Positions 11,179 to 24,387 of a stretch of DNA of 64,000 nt are shown in pieces. How positions within the stretch are numbered: position 1 is the first letter of the stretch; every line of letters starts with the position of its first letter. A program made the position numbers and the translations under genes. The notes under the pieces are model-generated. The model worked only from the letters and a program-made list of their open reading frames with translations, did no database searches and was not told the origin of the DNA. Source of the DNA: Euonymus europaeus (Eukaryota; Streptophyta; Magnoliopsida; Celastrales; Celastraceae); NCBI GenBank assembly GCA_963580455.1, contig OY756975.1:5001-69000 (forward strand), written 5' to 3'.

Positions 11179-14100
11179 GTAAGAAAATGGTAAGAAAAAG
11201 GCTCGCACAACGAACAAATCCGCGTACAAGCAAGAAGGAAAGCACAGGTTTAGGGCTCAATCTAAGCAAGCGGGCTGAATCCAACCCAGAATAAGGAAGA
11301 TTGCACAGAAGCACCCCAAATCCCCATACGAATGGTAGGAGGCCTAAGCCTTTTAACCTACATATCTTTCTCTTGCTCACGAATGCCGCCAATAGAATAT
11401 TTTGTTGGCTTGAGAATAGTTAAATAAAGCGCAAAAGCCCTAAAGAATCAGTCTAACGGGGGGACTAAGCCATGACTTTAAGAGATTGGAATAGACCTCA
11501 GGAATAGCCAACTAATTAAAGAAGAAGTGATGCGCTAACTAACAAGTGAGTTCAGCAATGAACGAAGGATTCATGAACTACTTTGACCACTGAGAATCCG
11601 ACCAAAGGGAGGGGAAGAAGTGAGTGCGAATGCGAACGAACGATGAACTAACAAACCAACGTAAGCGAAAGTAGGGAATAGTTTTTCTTTTCTCAAGGGG
11701 GATGGGTGAAAGGATTGGAATAGGCCAACGGAGACTTTGATTGATGAGGACTACGGTCCGGCGAGAACACTTCTTATGGGTGACCTTTTCTATAAAGAAT
11801 ATTCACTCAGGAATGACATAAGTATAGTTTCCCCATTTTCCCGTTTACCTTTCTCTCTACCCGGGAGTAGGTCTCTAAAAGTCATTCTTTGAGGTCAGTT
11901 GCTTCAGGAAAGCAGATAGTTCAGAAGTTAATTAGCTCATCTCAACTTAGGTTGAGGGGAATGAGGGGCAAGTAAACTTGTTAAAGTATGGAATTGACGC
12001 TGGTAGTCCTCGACTCAATCCAAACCAAAAGGGGAAGTCGTAATAGTCATGTAAGCGGAGCGGTAGAAGGGAAGTGAGAATCCTCAAACTAACCAGCCAA
12101 GGCGGAATAGTCCGATCGAACCCTGGGAATGAAGTCCTTTGTCTGGTAAGAAGTTGTTACTGAATATCTGTCCTTACTTGAACAAGTATGGAAGGTTCTC
12201 TCATCACCCGAGATGTACTAAAGGGAAGAGAGACAGTGGAATTAGCCACTCTTTGAAGAAAGAGGAACGGAACAGACTAGCTTGACTCACTCAACAATAG
12301 GAAAGGAACGAAGTGGGGGGAGACAAGAAAGAGAGGAAAAAGGAGTCAGTGAGTTCTGAAAAGAAGGGAGAAGGGTAGTTTGATTCCTAGTTAGGTTTCC
12401 GGCTCGGTACTGAATTCGTTTTCTTTAAGAGTGAGTAGGTAAGGTCCAGTTGTTCGGGTTCAGATAACTAGTAGGGTCCCAACGCGGAGAGAATAGAAGC
12501 TCGCTAGCGCTCTTTCTTGTTAAAAAGTAAGGGAGGATACTAGCTTTCTTGAAAAAGGAAGATGGTTGAAAGGGTCCCAACGAAGACTTCCGATCGGTAG
12601 GATACCTTTTCTACGAAAGAATCATCTTTTATGAAACTCATCTATCTCGGCTAGTCAATTGATTAAAGAGGGTTCCGTTCCTCAAAGAAAGAAGAGTCCT
12701 GTATGAAACAAGCAAAGTGAAGGGAAGGCAAGAAAGCATGATTGTACGCCTTCGATTGAGAGTTCTCACCTTCTCTCCTCTTTTTCACCGGCCTCCTTCC
12801 GGGTGGGCAGAAACCAATTCCTCCTACCTTTTCGCCAGAAAGCCAACTCACGCTTTCCACTCAGTCTGAGTCACCTGATCTAACTCAGTCTTAGCCAGAA
12901 ACCCCTCCTGCCTTTTCAGCCTGAAACCAATGTAGGATGGGATAGTCACACTCAAAAAGCAGTGAAAGCGTAGAACTAGAACGAAATAGGCAAACAATCA
13001 AGTCAGCCAGCGGGTGAATCCCTTTCCTTACACAAGAAACTACCATTGAGAAAAAGACAGTAATTTGGTTTCAGTTGAAAAAACTGTTAGTCGGATAAGA
13101 TTTAGAAGTAGACGAAAGAAGACTACTATAGTATGAAGTATGAAGCCAGTTCCTTTCCTGATGTTGAGCTAGCTACGTCTCCTTAGTTTAAGGTTCCGTT
13201 CCCCAGTTCATGAATAGGGCTACTAATCGAGTTATTTGATTGAGGAAACCCCGTCTTTAGAGTCAGTATGAGCCTCTATCTGTTCATCTCTTTTACAGAG
13301 TCAAGCTAGTCCTTTCCTTCCCCCTTCCTTCTAGGAGTAAAAATTCCCCATTCCTACTAATTAGTGTCTGATTCCTAACTTTAATAAGTAAGGGAGGCTG
13401 AAGTTGAATGCCCCAACGGTTCAGGTGATGAGTATAACCTTTTTTAAGAAAGAAGTTTAGTCCTTGTAGTAAATGCTCCGGTTGACCAACCAAACCTCAT
13501 CCCCTCGGGAATAATAAAGATTCTACTTTTCATTTACCGAGATGACTCAAGAAAGAATCCACTTTTCCCTTATGTAACTCGGGAATGTGACACTTTACCT
13601 TTTGAGGAAAGCCCAGCCAACCTTCTTTTGAGTAATGAAAGAAGAAATTTGTAAAGACCAGGTAACGAGTTGAAAAACCAAGGAAAGGTTTTGTTGATAG
13701 CACTGCCATTCACCTTGCAGAACCCGAAGACTGTCCTTTTCCCCCCTTGTACTTCTTCTTGCGGCGAGGGAAAGCGCATATCGCACCTTAGCTTAGGAAA
13801 TCTTCCTTTGTATCTCGTTCTCCTGTTGGTGGAGTGATTCTTCAAAATAGTTTTTACTCACGTTGAGTAAGGGGAAAGAAAAGGTTTTCACCCACGCTGA
13901 GAAAAGAAAGAGCCCTAGCGGAAGTCGGGAGAAGAAAACTAGTACTTTTCGGCGAGCGAGGAAGATCACATTTAGATGAAGAAGGAATAAAAAACCTACG
14001 TATCCTTTCACCTGTTCCTTAATCACCTTTTCTCGTTTAAGAAAGAATATAATTTCCGTGACCAGTAGTTTTCAACTGGAGATAAGCCTGTCTTTCTTCG

Positions 14101-14856
14101 CTCGGAATAGACTTCACGATTAGCCAACTAAAGAAAGAATCAATGAACGAATAACGGATGAGTTCTGAAACGAACGGTTAAGGGACTTTACTCAACAAGA
14201 GTAAAGGGACGGACTAGTTATTTTTTTCTGTAAAAGATGTAATCCGTCTCGACCGATAGGGAATATTCCATAAAAACTACCGGAGATAACGATGAAAAGG
14301 TTACTTTCGCAAGTGAGGAATAGGAATGACTTGAAAAAAGGAAGGAAGGGGAGCTTGCACTCGAGGAAACCAGCCAAAGCGGAATTCAGTTTCTTAGAAA
14401 AAGTACTATCCTGTTTTCGGGATTTCTCAAGTACGGGGTCAGAAGAGTTCTTATTCTTTTCGGTGATTCGGATAAGATATAAGATTTATAAAACTAAGTC
14501 CCCTTTCGCTAAGTAGGAAATGTTCCGGTTGCTTGTTGACGAAAAAGCAAGGGCCGGGTAAGGACTTCCAGGCGAAAGCGCTTAGTCAAGCAAAGCACTA
14601 GTACCGGCTGATGAAAGCGACTGGGGAATCCTATTTTGTTAAAATCTCAATCGTAGTATGGATGTTTCTTTGAAAAAGGGGAACTTTCGGGTTCTGAAAA
14701 CTGGTACTCTCCGGCCGGGTAAGCCGGGATAAGAAAACTAACTCCCGCCCTGCCTGTTGATAAAGGGTGAGTTTCCGGTGATTAGGATACCATTTTTAAT
14801 AAAAAAATATACTTAACCTCGGAAATGCTAACAAATAAGTTTCTCGCACCGTATCG

Positions 14857-15262
14857 AATCAGTCTGATTCCGATGTCGTGTACTCTCAAGAGTGAGATGC
14901 TTAATGCAAGTCGGATCATAAATAGCATAAGTCGAGGAAGAAGTGCTCTCGAGTCAGTGCTTAGTCGGTGACCTTCCTTTCACCAGTTGAAAGTCCTTAC
15001 TTGTTCAAGTAAACTCCTTTCCCTTACCTTTCTTCTCACTAGAACGAAAAGAAGGAGGTCGCTTGCGCTTTTCTCAAGGTAAGTAAGAATAAGCTTGTTG
15101 ATCGGGAGAACTAGTATGAAGTACGGGTCCTTAGGGTCAGTCTCATCTTATATTATAGGTGAGGAGGATAACGAAAGAATCTCAATTTCATTGACCTCGA
15201 GAGTAAATAAAGACTAGCACTGCTTTCATCGAAAGTATCCCCATTAATCAGTCTGATTCCGA
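14857..15262. repeat. Dispersed near-palindromic 17-bp repeat
   Basis: AATCAGTCTGATTCCGA occurs exactly at 14857-14873 and 15246-15262. Its core AATCAG-T-CTGATT is a 6-bp inverted repeat around one base, so each copy can form a tiny hairpin. Confidence 0.75.
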
Positions 15263-15841
15263 GATCTCATGAGAAAGAATAGGAATGGAATGTTGATAGG
15301 CTTCAGAGAAGAAATAGGGTCCGTTAGGGGAAGTAGGAACTTGAAAAACTTCATGAGCAAAAGTTGCTTCGCTCCTTCTCAATCGGCTTATGCATAAAGA
15401 ATCATCTTATCGGTGAGAGTCCGTTGTTTGTCTTTGAAACGTAATCTCCTTACCGGAATAACATAAGTAGTTTCCCCATTCTTTCCTGTATCTAATTAGT
15501 CTGCTTGCTTACTTTAACTTGTTAAAGTAAGGGAGTTGACTACCTTTGACCCCTGAGGGAATCAATAAATTTAAAATGAGTTGTTTATTTAATAAATCAT
15601 GCCACTCGCGGCCTTACGCTGTTTCCTACCATCACTCAATCCCTACTGTCCTAACTCTGCTCTAGCTCTAGGACAAAGGGGAAGACTTCCTCTAATAAAG
15701 GTGCAAAGCGGGGAGATATTCATTAAACCAAAAGCCAACCAAAGAACCGGAGAACCAGAAGGACGTTTTTAAACCCTCCGAAGTGCTCGACGTCACAGTG
15801 TGATCAGCTTGTGCTATGGCGAGCAAGCAAAAGGATGCTTT

Positions 15842-15940
15842 GGGGAGAAAGCTATTAGGGTTTGTTGTGAGTCAAAGGGGCTTTGAGGTCGATCCAGATA
15901 AAGTCAAGGCTATTTTGGATTTTGAAATGCCACCACCTAT
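15842..15940 (+). pseudogene. Ty3/gypsy reverse transcriptase fragment (C-terminal side)
   Basis: One open frame reads GRKLLGFVVSQRGFEVDPDK, then VKAILDFEMPPP. This is the block that follows the YVDD palm in plant gypsy polyproteins ('LGFxVSxRGIEVDPxKxxAI'). It stops being gypsy-like at about 15940, exactly where a second RT piece begins on the opposite strand. There is no start codon and no flanking domain in this orientation, so it is a fossil. Confidence 0.85.
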
Positions 15941-16019
15941 GTTGCCCCTGAATTTTTAAGGCCGAACGGCATGACCCGAAAAAAAAAGTACCCCATTCAG
16001 TAATAAAGGTTGTTTTCTC
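15939..16019 (-). pseudogene. Ty3/gypsy reverse transcriptase fragment (N-terminal side, inverted)
   Basis: On the minus strand, EKTTFITEWGTFF is followed, after a frame change inside a run of nine A (15979-15987 on the plus strand), by FRVMPFGLKNSGAT. This is the fingers/palm block 'FxTxWGTFxYxVMPFGLKNAGAT' of gypsy RT. It abuts the plus-strand RT piece at 15842-15940, so two parts of the same domain lie in opposite orientation with the intervening YVDD segment lost. Confidence 0.8.
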
Positions 16020-17284
16020 CGCCCGGGTTACTGGAGTGGGATTTCTCATAGCAGTGCTGTAGGCCTTGCCTATGGGGGTTCGTAGTTATGGCTCCCAAAA
16101 GAGCTACGGACTTGTCAAGGTGAAGCTTTCTTAGTTCTATTTCCAGTCTTGAATAAGAACAGACTGAACACAAAGCAGCCAATCGAAACTAACCTTACTC
16201 TATAAGGATATACCAGAAAGGTTTAGAGCAGGGTAAGAAAAGGCCTGACTATTTTCGGCCGTGCTTGACCAACGCATTCAATGGATTCCACCATGAACCG
16301 GGAGCGGAGAATTACTTTCCGGAGAATTAGCAGCAATAAGATTGCTGTCCCGCCGTAGGGAGCTAGGTCGGTCCCTCCCTCATTCCCGATGAGAATTCGT
16401 GCGATTATTCGTACTAGTGCCCGCCGCTCTATAGGCCAAATGCCTTTTTAGTTCTTTTCTTTTTTTCCTACTTCGTAGTATGAGAATAAAATCTTTAGTT
16501 GCGTCTTTGGCCCATCTTCCGTCTTGGATGCTGAATTATCGGTCTTACTTGTATCGATAGACCCACTTTCATTTAATGCTGAGAAGATTTCTTTTCAATC
16601 AAATCCTGATCCTGATCCCCCTTACTCGATACAGGCTTTCTCTCTGCTTGAAGTCAAAACAAAGCTTGAACCAGGTCACAGGGAATTTCTGGCTAATCTG
16701 GTGATATCGTAGTCAAGGTAAAGTAGCCAAGCCAAGAGGAATCGATTTAGCATTCCATACCAGGTAGATTTAGGAGGCAGTGAATGCCCGGTTGCAAAGC
16801 AAAGGATTAACTTCTTTCGAAAGGGTACGAAACCTATTCTTCCTTTGCTTGATAGGAAACCTCAGTTGAACATTAGACCTTTCCGGCTTAAAGAAATGAG
16901 GAAAACAACGACCTGCTACGGAAGAAAGACCTGGGAATTTACTCCTACAACCTTAGTCATCAAGGAAGGAAATTTCTTCTTTCTATTTTCCTTATTAGTC
17001 AAGGGCTGCGCGTAACTATTTAGTGGTCTCGGTTGAAACCCTCTCCTTGCTGATGTAATTTAAAAATTCTTCGCCTGCATTGCTTTCAAAGGGCTACTCA
17101 AAAACATCTGGTTCCACATCATGAAATATTCTCTTGACACAGCTATCTTCTAACTGGAGAATTGCAACCTTCACTTCGTATCCGGGTCAATCCCACTTTC
17201 TGGTTTAGTTTCAAGCTCCAGCTTAGGTATCTTATATAGTGAAAGCTGCGTGATTAATCTCATTGCCGTTCAAAAGCCCTTCTT
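16020..17284. other. Spacer, no gene recognised
   Basis: No gene is seen. A minus-strand frame at 15997-16182 and a plus-strand frame at 16524-16712 (about 60 codons each) have no recognisable similarity. The frame at 17200-17330 (...GILYSESCVINLIAVQKP) looks somewhat protein-like and runs into the relic at 17285 in another frame. Confidence 0.5.
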
Positions 17285-17603
17285 TCTGATACGGATTGGG
17301 GTGCCTCGCCTGAAACGTCTCATTCAGATATAGATATTAAAGATCCGCATACGAAAGATTGGAATGACCGGATAACTGCCCAAAGCACTACTAAATGGGT
17401 GTCAAATAGGAAAGAAATGGGATGACTGATTGATGGATACGTGGTAATTTTCCACTCCTGAACGACTTGGTACTCCCTCTTTCTCTATGGATCGAGCATA
17501 TGAGGTGCCACTCTACCGCACCAATGCAGGTTATGAAATAATAGATGTTCCTCCCGGTGTCTTGCCAGAAGCTCGTTTTCTAACCAAAAAATGGAATATT
17601 TGA
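17285..17603 (+). pseudogene. Unidentified coding-like relic with one frame change
   Basis: The frame from 17285 reads SDTDWGASPETSHSDIDIKD, then WNDRITAQSTTKWVSNRKEM, to TGA at 17423. From 17454, in another frame, it continues TPERLGTPSFSMDRAYEVPL, then NAGYEIIDVPPGVLPEARF, and ends in TGA at 17601. Both pieces are acidic or mixed and unlike the Leu/Ser/Arg-rich chance frames around them, so they are probably one protein after a frameshift near 17425-17454. I do not recognise the family. An in-frame ATG occurs only in the second piece. Confidence 0.35.
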
Positions 17604-20600
17604 AGCCTTATTATTAGAGAAAGGGGAAAGGGACCTAAACTCGTGATAGAGGCCGTCTTTTTCTAGTCGGAAATCAAACACATCGGGAAGGCTCGCGTAT
17701 TCCTATTCTTGTTATGGGAGCTAGTCTCGTATCAGGGCCATACCCTATCTCGACTCCGTTCACAAGACCATAAAGTAGAGTAGGGGAAGGACAGGTTTTG
17801 GGTGTCCCCATCGTGACGGTGGAGCATAATACTAAATATCCTCTCTCGCTGTCGTAATGAGCGAAGGGATCCACTTGGTTGTTCTCTGAGCTAGTAGGTG
17901 TGAGTTTTAGTGTTAGTTCTTCATTGAATCACCAGTATTCTTCGTAGAACAGCCATCTTTTCTTTCCTAAATTGTTGATTCTTCGCAGCACTTCGAGTGG
18001 CTTTCCTATTTAGTGCATTCTGCGCAGTTGTATCTTCGGATAACAATCTTGGTATTGAGCTAGGCTAAGGCACCTAGAGCGAAGCTAAGGCGAACCTTCC
18101 TCGATGGAGACACAAGCCAATCAGCCCTCACTCATGGGAGTGAAAACCCTGAAACAGAGGCCTAAAGTGGATACTTCAATCGAGGACGAGACTTGGGGGA
18201 TAAACCCCACCATCTAGTAGGTGCTTCTAAACCCCCTTCTAGTAGCCCTTTGTAGCTGAGCGAAGGATCTAATGATTCTCATTTCCCAGTTTTCTTGCTG
18301 CTGAAGTCCTCTTTGAGGGCATCTTTTCTGGTCCCAGATTGGGAAGCATCATAGGTGTGTGATTTTAGAGCTCTAGACTCCCTGGTAGGGTGTCCAAATC
18401 TGCAATTCTACAGTTGTTTGTGGCAAATTATCGGTATCTCTCTTCTAAATTGGGTCATTTGTTCTTCGGAGGATAGCCCAGTCTTCTTTTCTTATCTGAT
18501 TATTCTCCAAACTGTGTTTAGTACTGAGCTGGGTAAGCTGTAACCACGTCCGAAGCGAACCTAACCGATGCAGGGGCGTCTCCCCATCCTATCCTATTCT
18601 TTGATGTGATGGTCTTTCTTGCTTGAGGGCAATCGCTCTATTGATCCCGCTTGTTGGTTCTCCAGCGAATCACCTTTCTTTCTTTCATGAAAGCTTTTCC
18701 ATCTGTATTACCCAGTAGTCCTTCTACCTACTATTCCGTCTCCTTGTAAGCCAGTTGTTGGAGTTGCTTCTGACTTCCCTCTTTGAGTTGAAGGTTGTCC
18801 CCAGGGGAAAGGTGGAAATCCAGACTGGATCTGGGAAGCGCTGGTTCGAGCCCAGCTCGTGACAAGGCCTTTTGAAAGCACTTTCTAAACCGGTGGATCC
18901 AGAAAGTTGCCTATGATTTGTTCAACTGATAGCCTGATTAGTCTATTTTTGAATAGAAATGATCCCGCGAAGCCGGTCAGGCCTTATCTAGCTTAAAAGG
19001 CATACTGTCCCTACGAAAGCATCCATTTCATGAGTTGAACTGGCTCTGCTCCTTGCTGGAGGAAAAATTGACGATATTATGTATGTTATTCGAAGCCTTT
19101 TAGAAGTCCGAGCTTTCCTTTCAATTCGTGTAGCGAGGTCCTCTTCTTGCTTTTGTGCCCTAGCATTCTACTGGATAGCTCCTACCCTTCCTTTATCCTC
19201 CTTGCGCTATGAATTGGCTTTCTTGTTGTTAATGGGCAGACAAACTTATGACCCAGACGTGGGTGGGCTTTTTTCTAAGGAAAAAGTATGACCTTAATCT
19301 ACTTTCTCGGGTATCTAGCTTACGGAAGACAAGGTCTTGACGTTCTATAGATGAACTAGCATAACAGACATGCTTGAATTTTTAAAGGCAAGACAACTCT
19401 GAATCACTCGTTGAATACAAAGACAAAGCAACTTTCGCCCTATCCTGACGGGAAGGGAACTTATGAAGAAGACTGACCTGTGCTCTTCCTGTAATCTGAC
19501 CTTACTATAGCTTTAAGAAAGCTTTTGGCTTATTGATCTCCAACTGTATTTTTTTCGTATCTGGTAATTCTCTTTCTAGTGGATCAAGATATTCGAGGCT
19601 AATCCACTCTTCCTTGAAACTTGGAAATCGCCCTTTATGAAAACTTTTTTAACTTATAAATGAGTTGCTTCTCGACTCGACTGACTCACACTCCTCTCCT
19701 ATCTTTTTAAGAGCTGCCATGGGCATTTTTCTTTCCTTGGATGCTATAAGAATGGGCTGGCTCTTGCCCCAGGATGAAAATTGACAAATCCATTAAGAGT
19801 TTCATTTGTCACTTCTCTTGATTTCCCACCCACCTACCTATCATCTATCAGTCTCCTGAAGCTCCCCCGCTTGGTAGCTAATCCCGCTCGTTGGTATCTG
19901 GGAGTCTAGATCTTCGCTTATCTTATACTCTCTATACTTCGCATTTCCTTGAGCCTTTCTACTTATAGACCTGGACTGCTATTTGTTTCATACCTGAAAT
20001 AAAAGGCAAGCAAGTCAGGGATTCCTCGAGCTGCTATCTCGATACCGATCCTTGAAACCCTGAATGAAGGGCACTGCTTAGGTAAGAAAGAAGCGCTGAT
20101 CCACTTATACTCGCTAGGGGTTACTCTATCACACGCATCCTAGCTTATATCACTTCTTCCTTGAAGGTCCCACGGACTGTTCGAATCCTTAGCCTGTCCT
20201 TGATTAGCTTCCTATCACCTACGCCTCCTCCCCAGAAGTCACTATTCTTTCCTTTCTCCTGGCTCCTGAAGCTTTTGTATTTTTCAAAGGCCTTCACTCG
20301 ATCTTCATTCTACTATAAGAACTCAAACCTGAGTCCATTACTATCCTGGTCGAGTTCGTTTATTCGTTTTTTCAGAACTCACACTTCGTACCTGAACATG
20401 AATAGGCAGCGCTCTTTTTCCCGACGTAAGCCCAGGCTTGCTATCATCCAGTTGTGGCTTTTTCCCCTCTTAATTCTCAGGAGAGTGCTATAGCTTGTTC
20501 GCTAAATTCCTTCCCGATACCCCTTCATCACGTCTTGGGCAACCAAAACCCTAGCCTTGGAAAAAAGATTCTCTCACTTCCCCGGACGAATTTTTTTAAT

Positions 20601-21399
20601 ATCTTTTCGGGTTCAGTGAGGACAGTCCTCCGTTCCTTTTCATATCCCGCTTTGAAGCAACTACACTCGCTCGTTAGCCTGTCTGGCTCTCGACCTGCTT
20701 CAGTCTCTAAAAAACTCTGGCAGCTGGGACTATTGCATTCGCTATACTTCGTTCTGCTACCTTCCGATGTTGCTTACTACCAAACCGACAGCTAACCTTG
20801 CTTTTCTACCTTATAAGTAACAGCTATATAAGGGAGTTTACTTGCTTACTTGTAAGGAAGGGTAAGACATTAAGAAAGGCACTAAGACTAGCAGCCGATT
20901 CAATAGCAGTTTCTTCTCGAACAGTAAGAATGTCATCTCTTCCTAAGAGCCGATCATTTGCAAGTGGATATCAAAACTATTGATCCTTCCTCCCCTTCGT
21001 GGATTAAGGCAGTGAAGTTAATGCCGTATGCTAAGAGGGGAAATGCCGACATCTAGCACATAGAAGAGCTTATTCGCTTCCTATTCCTTATTAGATGAGA
21101 TGTCTGTTCCTTTCACTACCAGCCGCCGCGCATCAACAGGATCGGAATCAGGGAAGGCGATCCCTACACATAGGCTTACCTGGTTTGTTTTAACAGTCTG
21201 CTTGAAGAAGAGGTGAAGAACATTCGATCTTCCTCTCACTTCCCTTAGAGTTGGCTGCTTGGAACTGGTTGGTGCAGATGGTCCATGCTCGTGGCGAGCA
21301 ATGGTCCCAAGGTGCTCTATGGCCCTCTTATATACGGTTCGCGCGATCACCTGAAATTTTATAAGCGGGTGGTCGTTAGACCATTTTGAGAGGTTCATA
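17604..21399. other. Spacer, no gene recognised
   Basis: About 3.8 kb without identifiable genes. It contains chance-type frames of 60-113 codons (for example 20161-20493 and 20454-20795, both Ser/Leu/Phe-rich). A T-arm look-alike at 18840-18856 (GCTGG TTCGAGC CCAGC) lacks a matching acceptor or anticodon arm. The 300 bp just before 21400 may hold a more decayed extension of the mitovirus relic that I could not align by eye. Confidence 0.5.
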
Positions 21400-21860
21400 G
21401 GCCCTCGGTTACCTACCGTCGAGGAGCTAGGTATACCACCTATCGTAGGTCGACTCGGTCAGAGTCTTGAGGGAGGGGCTAAGAGGCGGATTTTCGCCAT
21501 TGTAAACTATATCAATCAGAGGCTACTCTCACCAATCCATGATTGGCTCATGAGGGTCCTTGCTCGGATACCAACAGATGTTCTACCAAGATCGTCCTCT
21601 TGATCGGTTAGTGGGCGAACGCTCCGACTTGAAGTCGGCACTTTGATCGGTTAAGCCGATGGCCATTCTTGCTTCTCTTCGAGGTTATGCAGTACTGTTT
21701 CGATCGGTCGTTCGCGTCAAGTGTTGTTAATTCGGCACTAGCTTATAACATATTTTAGGTTCCCTGGGTGAAATCCTCTCGGTCTCAGGTCTGTTTTACT
21801 TTACGGCTGGACAACCTCTCGGCTATCTATCCTCTTTACCTCTTTTTTTTCCTTTCCCTC
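21400..21860 (+). pseudogene. Mitovirus RdRp relic, N-terminal to motif B part
   Basis: Mitoviruses encode only an RNA-dependent RNA polymerase and replicate in mitochondria, and fossil copies are known from plant mitogenomes. The frame from 21400 contains LPTVEELGIPPIVGRLGQSL and GAKRRIFAIVNYINQRLL, the conserved block before the palm, followed by HDWLMRVLARIPTD. Then the reading moves between frames. A DLKSAL-type motif A lies near 21630, and AGQPLGYLSS, the motif B signature, at about 21806-21835. There are several frame changes and a TGA at 21601, so it is clearly inactive. The second part of the polymerase lies at 24388-25266 on the same strand. Confidence 0.85.
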
Positions 21861-24387
21861 CATCCTTAAATGATGGGCTATCCACTACGGGAAAGCTCAA
21901 TTGTGATTTTGCGTATAGTGAGTCAAGCCGAGAAAGAGTCGAAAGAATTTTTTTCAATTTCTTAGGAAAGTCTCTATCTATATAGGAATAATGCTCAAGC
22001 TGAGAAAGCTACGATTATGCTTGAACGGTCCTATTGTCTTTCTTGATTGAAGATGGCACTTGCTACGATTCGCGCACTTGTCCTCCTTCTTTAGCGAGAA
22101 AGTCTGACTTACCTATTTCGAAAGAGTTCCACATCTATGGCTATGCCCGGATCTAACTCTCTCTCTCTTTCCGGCTTAGCTTAGTGAAGAGAGGAGCCTT
22201 TCTTACCTAAAGATCATTTCCCTTTCGACGCCTCCAACATCGCTTATTCTGCCTTGCCTCTATCTAAGCTAAGTTAATTTCTTCTTTAATTTATTCCCAT
22301 TCTTTTTGACTAAGGGATGCGAGAAAAGAAGCTGGGACAGGAAGGGATGTTGGAACATCACTCCTAGGAACTATAACAGATGTCAGCACCTCATTAGGGG
22401 AAAGACTCTCATATACCAAGGGACGCCGGCCGGCTAGGAAGTTTTTTCTGACGAGGATGCAGGTTATTAATAAACTATATTTGCGCCTTGAATCGGATTT
22501 GCTTGAATAGGCTCTGATTCTCAATTAACGAGGTCAACTAAAGGTGCCGACTTTCCCTTTTTGCTCCTGGAACTCAATCCCCCGCCTCTTAATCACCCCT
22601 AGGAAGAAGCGCTTTAGTTATCGATCTCAATCAACACGTGCTGCTTCAAGGTGAACAACTATGGGCGCTGGCGCTGAAGAAACTAATGACTCAGATGCTG
22701 AAGACGGGAACGCTTCTATGGAATAGCCTCCGTTGCCGGTTCTACTTATCATTCCGTTCTGTCACGATGTGCTTTATCTTCACCTCCTGGAGCTGGATAA
22801 GTATGGAGCTCTTCTGAGCAGAGTGAGTTCCGTAACATGGACTGCCTCGGAGCAAGGCCCTAGGTAGATGGTACGCTTCGCCTCCTTTGTTAGAGTGAGA
22901 AAAGACCACGGAAGGGGCTGTTCTCTTTGCCAAAGCTGCATTATATTCATTGAAATTTCCTAAGGGCAAAGTGACGTCTGTAGCAAAGGCGGGAAAGGTC
23001 CCGGAGAGAGCTGATTGACCATAAATTTTATCTTTGAATAGGGTCTTTGGCCGCCAGCTGTGAATGCCGTATTGGCTTTAGCAAAGCCTTTTCTTTTGGG
23101 GTATGTAGAGAATCTCAAAGCTTGCCGAGGGGATAGCGGTCGACGCACTCCCTGAGTTGAAGGGCGCAAGGGCTGTAGCATTCTTTCTAGGAGGTCTCTT
23201 TCTCTCTAGCTTTCTTACTAGTGCCGCAGCTAATGCTAACTTCAACGTCTTGTCGTAAAGATAAGAACAAAGAAAGCAAGAATCCGGAGCGGAAGGGAAG
23301 AACTGAGCCAGAAATCGGGTTCCGGAGTTGAAACAATGACTTTAGCGAGAGCTGCTGTAGGTATTGGAAATGGAAAGACTTTTTCAGTTCTTCGACCCTA
23401 TCCCAATCCGCTCACTTCACTAATGCTTCTCCTGCGCTTGACTGAAAAAGGGGATCCCGTACTTTCTAATCAATTCAAAGAAATGGCGCTTCCACTAGCT
23501 TTCTTCATAGATGAGATGAAGGCTTCCACCGATCAGACGATTTTCACGTCTTCGAACTGCTATCTTCAGAATGTGGAAGAAAATAGACTCAAGAAAGAGA
23601 CTAACTAATCAGAATGGTCCCTTCTTAGCCCTCCTTTTGCTTCCCTTACTTTCGGCTAGGTACGCGAAGGCTTATCCTCAACTGAGCTCATCTTCTTCAT
23701 TGGCACCGAAAAGAGAGATCGTCCAATGGCGTCATAGAAGATAGTTAGACCTAACCCCATGAACTGAAGGAAGGGTAGGACTCTGACCGTACTTCCCGAG
23801 AGTAGACAATTCAAATAATGCCCCTCCGTAACCTAACTAGGACATGAGCACGGAACCTGTAGCTTCTCTTTTTCCATTGCCCTGGGAGTTTCCCGCGCTT
23901 TTTCTTTGTTGAAGACAGCTGCCTGCGGCGCAGCTACGGTACGGACTTTATTTGAGGAGCTGCTTCGAGCATTGGTATGAAACCCGGAATATTTCATTTG
24001 AAATCGCGATGAGTTAAAGAAACCCACCCGGAATTCAGTCCATGATAGGATAGGGATAGAAGCTTGTGCATCTTTCTATTTTATGTTTGTTGATGGATCT
24101 ATCAAAGTGGCATCGGAGATTCTTTCTTAATGGAAACTTGTATAGGCCCCTATGGCTCTCCTAAAACCTTATGAAGGGATATGGCTATAATGAGAATCTC
24201 TTGCTTTCCGCACCCGCTAGTGCACATACACTTTCGTTTACTTGGGCTCGTGAGGGGAAATGGCCTTATCTATGCTTATGCTCTTGTCTAAGGAGTCCGC
24301 AGACTCTTTTTAGACTGCTTGTGCCTATGTCTCGCGAAATCCATGATGTTAATCTCTCTTTCCGCTCGTGAGCAGAATTTTTTTTTT
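21861..24387. other. Segment interrupting the mitovirus relic; no gene recognised
   Basis: About 2.5 kb between motif B (21835) and the sequence leading to motif C (24388). In an intact mitovirus RdRp these motifs are only some tens of residues apart. No terminal repeats, transposase or known gene are visible. Frames at 22960-23181 (minus) and 23336-23608 (plus, 90 codons) are unidentified. Decayed polymerase sequence between motifs B and C may occupy roughly 24170-24387. Confidence 0.5.

Larger units (their letters stand above)
9774..15841. other. Long spacer with short direct repeats, no gene recognised
   Basis: About 6 kb without a recognisable gene. From 10.7 to 15.6 kb, short words such as GAAAGAATC, TTGAAAAAGG and GTCAACGTAAT recur, suggesting growth by small duplications. 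Clear examples are listed separately. Frames of up to about 94 codons occur on both strands, with Ser/Arg/Leu-rich composition typical of chance translation. Confidence 0.6.

Noticed and set aside
18840..18856. T-arm-like GCTGG TTCGAGC CCAGC, possible tRNA 3' half
   Set aside because: No complementary acceptor strand, D-arm or anticodon arm could be found in the expected 60-70 nt upstream.
21081..21398. 105-codon minus-strand frame just before the mitovirus relic
   Set aside because: No recognisable similarity, and it may lie antisense to decayed viral sequence.
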